Source: Kyrpidia spormannii
Lineage (GTDB): Bacteria; Bacillota; Bacilli; Kyrpidiales; Kyrpidiaceae
Length of the DNA stretch: 64,000 nt
Assembly: GCF_002804065.1 (NCBI RefSeq)
Contig: NZ_CP024955.1
Location: forward strand, 1,240,001-1,304,000
Direction: 5' to 3'
Both the position numbers and the translations under genes were made by a program. The notes under the pieces were generated by a model. The model made no database searches, was not told the DNA's origin, and saw nothing but the letters and a program-made list of their open reading frames with translations. Each line of letters begins with the position of its first letter. The first letter of the stretch is position 1. Shown here in pieces: positions 61,403 to 64,000 of this stretch.

Positions 61403-62905
61403 TTGACAAAGATCCAGTCGCAGTTTGAAGACTATGTCCGTCGCATCCAACATTTTCAGGAGGCGCTGTCCCTCATGGCTTGGGATCTGCGGACCGGGGC
61501 GCCGAAAAAGGGGGTGGAAGCCCGGGCGGAGGCCATCGGGACCTTGTCGGACGAGGTGTTCGGCCTGATGACCTCGTCGCGAATGGGAGAGTTTCTCGAA
61601 GCGTTGGAGGCGAGGGCCCATGGGCTAGACGGGAGAACCGCCGCCCTCGTTCGGGAGTGTCGCCGGGAATACGACCGCAACCGGCGCATTCCCCGGGAGC
61701 GATACCGAGCTTTTGTCGTGCTGACGGCGAAGGCGGAGTCCGCTTGGGAAGATGCCAGGAATCGGAATGATTTTGCCCTCCTTCAACCATATCTCGAGGA
61801 AATCGTTGCGATGACCCGGGAGTTCGCCGGATACTGGGGCTACGAGAAGGACCCCTACGATCCCCTCCTCGACCTCTACGAACCGGGCGTGCGCACAGCC
61901 GAGATCGACCCGCTGTTCGCGACGCTGAGAGAAGCCACCGTCGCCCTGGTGGGGGAGATCGCCGAGTCTGGGCGCAGGCCCGATCCCGGGGTTTTCGCTC
62001 GTCCGGTACCGGTCGAGACCCAGCAGAGAATCTGTCGATGGGCGCTCAAGACCATCGGGTATGATTTTGACCGGGGGCGCCTCGATGAAACGGCCCACCC
62101 CTTTCAGATCACGTTGAATGCCGGAGATGTGCGGGTAACCACGAAGTATGTCGTCGAGGATTTTCGCAGTGCGTTGTTCAGTGCGTTTCACGAGGGTGGT
62201 CACGCGCTTTACGAGCAGGGGATCGATCCGGACCTAGCGGGAACCCCCCTTTACGCCGGAGCATCCCTCGGGGTCCATGAGTCCCAGTCGAGGTTTTGGG
62301 AGAATGTCGTGGGCCGCAGCCGGGCCTTCTGGGAGCACTATTATGGCGAACTGACAAAGAGGCTGGGTCCGGCGTGGAACGATTTGGATATTGAGACGTT
62401 CTATGCGGGAATCAACGATGTCCGTCCCTCTCCCATTCGTACCGAGGCGGATGAGGTCACCTACAACCTTCATATTCTCTTACGCTATGAATTGGAACGG
62501 GCTCTGATCTCCGGGGATTTGAAGGTGGCCGATCTGCCGCAGGCCTGGAGGGAAAAGACTAGGGCGCTTTTGGGGTTCGAACCGAACCGGGACGCCGACG
62601 GTGTTTTGCAGGACGTGCACTGGGCGTCAGGGAGCTTTGGTTATTTTCCGACTTACACATTGGGAAACGTGTATGCGGCGCAATTCTGGGAGGCCATGGA
62701 TCGGGACCTGGGCGGCTTCGACCGGCGGCTGGCCGAAGGGGATGTGGCGGCCGTGCGGGAGTGGTTGAGGGAAAAAGTTCACCGGCCCGGGAGGGAGCTG
62801 CAACCTCACGAGGTGTTAAAGAGGGCGACGGGTACCGACCGGCCGGTCGCCGAGCCCCTCCTCCGGTACTGGCGTGAGAAATTTGGCCCTCTGTACGGGC
62901 TATGA
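61403..62905 (+). CDS. carboxypeptidase M32 (thermostable carboxypeptidase 1 type)
   Basis: 500 residues from TTG 61403, seven bases after GGAGG; family length ~500. Zinc motif H-E-G-G-H at residues 263-267 and further M32 blocks: D-P-Y-D-P-L-L-D-L-Y-E-P-G, H-E-S-Q-S-R-F-W-E-N (about 292), I-R-T-E-A-D-E-V-T-Y-N, G-Y-F-P-T-Y-T-L-G-N. Removes C-terminal residues from peptides in the cytoplasm; M32 enzymes are common in thermophiles. Confidence 0.93.
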   Translation: MTKIQSQFEDYVRRIQHFQEALSLMAWDLRTGAPKKGVEARAEAIGTLSDEVFGLMTSSRMGEFLEALEARAHGLDGRTAALVRECRREYDRNRRIPRERYRAFVVLTAKAESAWEDARNRNDFALLQPYLEEIVAMTREFAGYWGYEKDPYDPLLDLYEPGVRTAEIDPLFATLREATVALVGEIAESGRRPDPGVFARPVPVETQQRICRWALKTIGYDFDRGRLDETAHPFQITLNAGDVRVTTKYVVEDFRSALFSAFHEGGHALYEQGIDPDLAGTPLYAGASLGVHESQSRFWENVVGRSRAFWEHYYGELTKRLGPAWNDLDIETFYAGINDVRPSPIRTEADEVTYNLHILLRYELERALISGDLKVADLPQAWREKTRALLGFEPNRDADGVLQDVHWASGSFGYFPTYTLGNVYAAQFWEAMDRDLGGFDRRLAEGDVAAVREWLREKVHRPGRELQPHEVLKRATGTDRPVAEPLLRYWREKFGPLYGL

Positions 62906-63045
62906 CAGGGGAGCTTTGGGGATCATGCAGGTCAAAACGCTCATGGACGCCCTTCCCCGGGATACAGTACAATGAGGGCGCGGAGGGGTCGGGGCAGGTT
63001 GGAATCCGCCCCCTGCGCTGTGAGTATGCCTGGGGGGGCCTGAGG

Positions 63046-63615
63046 GTGCGACGAAATCCCGTACGAACGGAGCTGCGGATCCGGCGGGTACCGCCGAATC
63101 CGACCCGACGTTGGCTGAAATATGCCGCGAACACGATCACGGCCGCCAATCTGTCCCTCGGGCTGTTGTCGGTACTGTTGTCGTCCATGCATTTGTTTCA
63201 CTGGGCTGCCGTGGCGTTGATGGTGGCGGTGCTGTTTGACCGCCTGGACGGCTCCACGGCCCGGCGGTTGGGGATTGCAAGCGATTTTGGCCGGGAGCTG
63301 GATAGTCTGAGCGACCTGGTGTCTTTCGGGGTGGCCCCGGCGCTCTTGGTGTATACCCAGGTGTACATGGAACATCTGCCGCTAGTGGGTGGGGCGTTGT
63401 CCATGGTTTATGTGCTCTGCGGCGCACTGCGGTTGGCTCGCTACAATGTGCAACGGTTCAGCGGGGGCTTTCTCGGGGTGCCCATTACGTTTGCCGGCGG
63501 TGTGCTCGGGTTGCTCAGTTTCGTCTCGAGGGATGTACACCTTCTCGGGTTTGCGGCGGCTGAGATCCTCTTATCTGCGCTCATGGTGAGCAAGATTCCA
63601 ATTAAGAAATTCTAA
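63046..63615 (+). CDS. pssA: CDP-diacylglycerol-serine O-phosphatidyltransferase
   Basis: 189 residues if started at GTG 63046; upstream in-frame codons reach 62902 but lack family features and the start is uncertain. The CDP-alcohol phosphatidyltransferase motif D-G-x2-A-R-x8-G-x3-D-x3-D is exact (Asp68, Gly69, Ala72, Arg73, Gly82, Asp86, Asp90). About six helices. Makes phosphatidylserine from CDP-diacylglycerol and serine. Confidence 0.88.
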   Translation: MRRNPVRTELRIRRVPPNPTRRWLKYAANTITAANLSLGLLSVLLSSMHLFHWAAVALMVAVLFDRLDGSTARRLGIASDFGRELDSLSDLVSFGVAPALLVYTQVYMEHLPLVGGALSMVYVLCGALRLARYNVQRFSGGFLGVPITFAGGVLGLLSFVSRDVHLLGFAAAEILLSALMVSKIPIKKF

Positions 63616-63644
63616 GGGATGAGACGCGATCGGAGGGAGCGGGT

Positions 63645-64000
63645 TTGAAAGTCTTGGTGACCGGGGGGATCGCCGGCCTGGGTCGAGCCGTGGCTGAGCG
63701 ATTGGCCCGGCGCGGCCATGACGTGGTGGTGACCTACCGACGGGATCGCGCCGAGGTGGGAGAGCAGTCCGACGGAGGTCTCAAAAAGACGTGGAGTCTT
63801 GGTGGTGTGCGGGCGGTTCAATGTGACGCAGGGTCCAGGCAACAAGTGGATCGGTGGTTGAGCCGGGAACACGATTTTGACTGCTGGATTCACGCGGTTG
63901 GACCGTTTCGGGTCAAACGGACGCCTCTGGCAGACACCGCAGCCGGGGAGTGGGAGGAGCTCGTCGCCGGCAACTTACATAGCGCGTACTGGCACGCCCG
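63645..64000 (+). CDS. SDR family oxidoreductase (cut by window edge)
   Basis: TTG 63645 after CGGAGGGAG starts a frame open to the window end (118 codons). V-T-G-G-I-A-G-L-G-R-A is the Rossmann T-G-x3-G-x-G motif, with N-L-H-S-A near the end matching the N-x-x-S/G helix of FabG-like short-chain dehydrogenases. H-A-V-G replaces the usual N-N-A-G. It follows pssA by 29 bp; a 3-oxoacyl-ACP reductase-like role is possible. Confidence 0.75.
   Translation, partial: MKVLVTGGIAGLGRAVAERLARRGHDVVVTYRRDRAEVGEQSDGGLKKTWSLGGVRAVQCDAGSRQQVDRWLSREHDFDCWIHAVGPFRVKRTPLADTAAGEWEELVAGNLHSAYWHA

Overview
The window looks like the chromosome of a GC-rich, probably thermophilic, spore-forming member of the Bacillota of the Alicyclobacillaceae/Kyrpidia type. 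This rests on the high GC, strong Bacillus-like ribosome binding sites with many GTG/TTG starts, a KapD-type exonuclease (in Bacillus linked to the KinA sporulation pathway), a CidA/LrgB pair with a divergent LysR gene, and a tandem-thioredoxin-fold protein disulfide oxidoreductase of the kind common in thermophiles. The genus is an inference. No rRNA, tRNA or CRISPR array was seen.

Region 1 (1-2.4 kb, minus): an amidohydrolase cut by the window edge, a threonine/serine dehydratase and a quinone oxidoreductase-like enzyme. Region 2 (2.6-10 kb): a mobile island. Three head-to-tail group II introns of exactly 1889 bp each start right behind an intrinsic terminator. An IS200/IS605 element (tnpA, tnpB, right-end omega-RNA scaffold) starts at the last base of the third intron.

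Region 3 (10-25.5 kb): nitrogen, amide and purine-derivative metabolism with much gene decay. It holds two MDR reductases, an acyl-CoA dehydrogenase remnant, a nitrilase remnant, an intact amidase, and glnK-amtB behind a guanidine-I (ykkC-type) riboswitch with its own promoter and terminator. Allantoinase and allantoate-amidohydrolase-like genes follow, then a PucR regulator stub fused out of frame to an NCS1 permease lacking its N-terminus, a DedA protein, an adenine deaminase-like enzyme and an acyl-CoA dehydrogenase.

Region 4 (25.7-38.3 kb): kapD, then a minus-strand group (metallo-beta-lactamase stub, DUF6282-like hydrolase, MFS transporter, possible 23-residue membrane peptide) divergent from a tightly coupled seven-gene operon. 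That operon is FadR-type regulator, LarA homologue, GlcD-like and GlcF-like oxidase subunits, larE, larB, larC. It encodes synthesis of the nickel-pincer (NPN) cofactor, a racemase using it, and a membrane-linked 2-hydroxyacid oxidase. A DeoR regulator follows.

Region 5 (38.5-45.9 kb): a phosphonate operon with a lipoprotein binding protein, ATPase, double-length permease, PhnX, a PbfA-like class III aminotransferase-fold lyase and PhnW. It should import and break down 2-aminoethylphosphonate and its hydroxylated form. Region 6 (45.9-54 kb): LysR/cidA/lrgB, a two-domain cupredoxin-like lipoprotein, a LarA-family remnant, a short flavoprotein, an arsenic operon (arsR-acr3-arsC) and a membrane glycosyltransferase-like protein.

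Region 7 (54-64 kb): glutamate dehydrogenase, a GNAT/acyl-CoA-synthetase-like fusion with a shortened ATP-grasp part, a helical protein overlapping an FMN glutamate-synthase-domain protein, a DUF423 protein, protein disulfide oxidoreductase behind a CsoR/CstR-like palindrome, carboxypeptidase M32, phosphatidylserine synthase and a partial SDR. Throughout the window many genes survive only as ends or fused stubs. Two of these stubs still overlap the start codon of the next intact gene.
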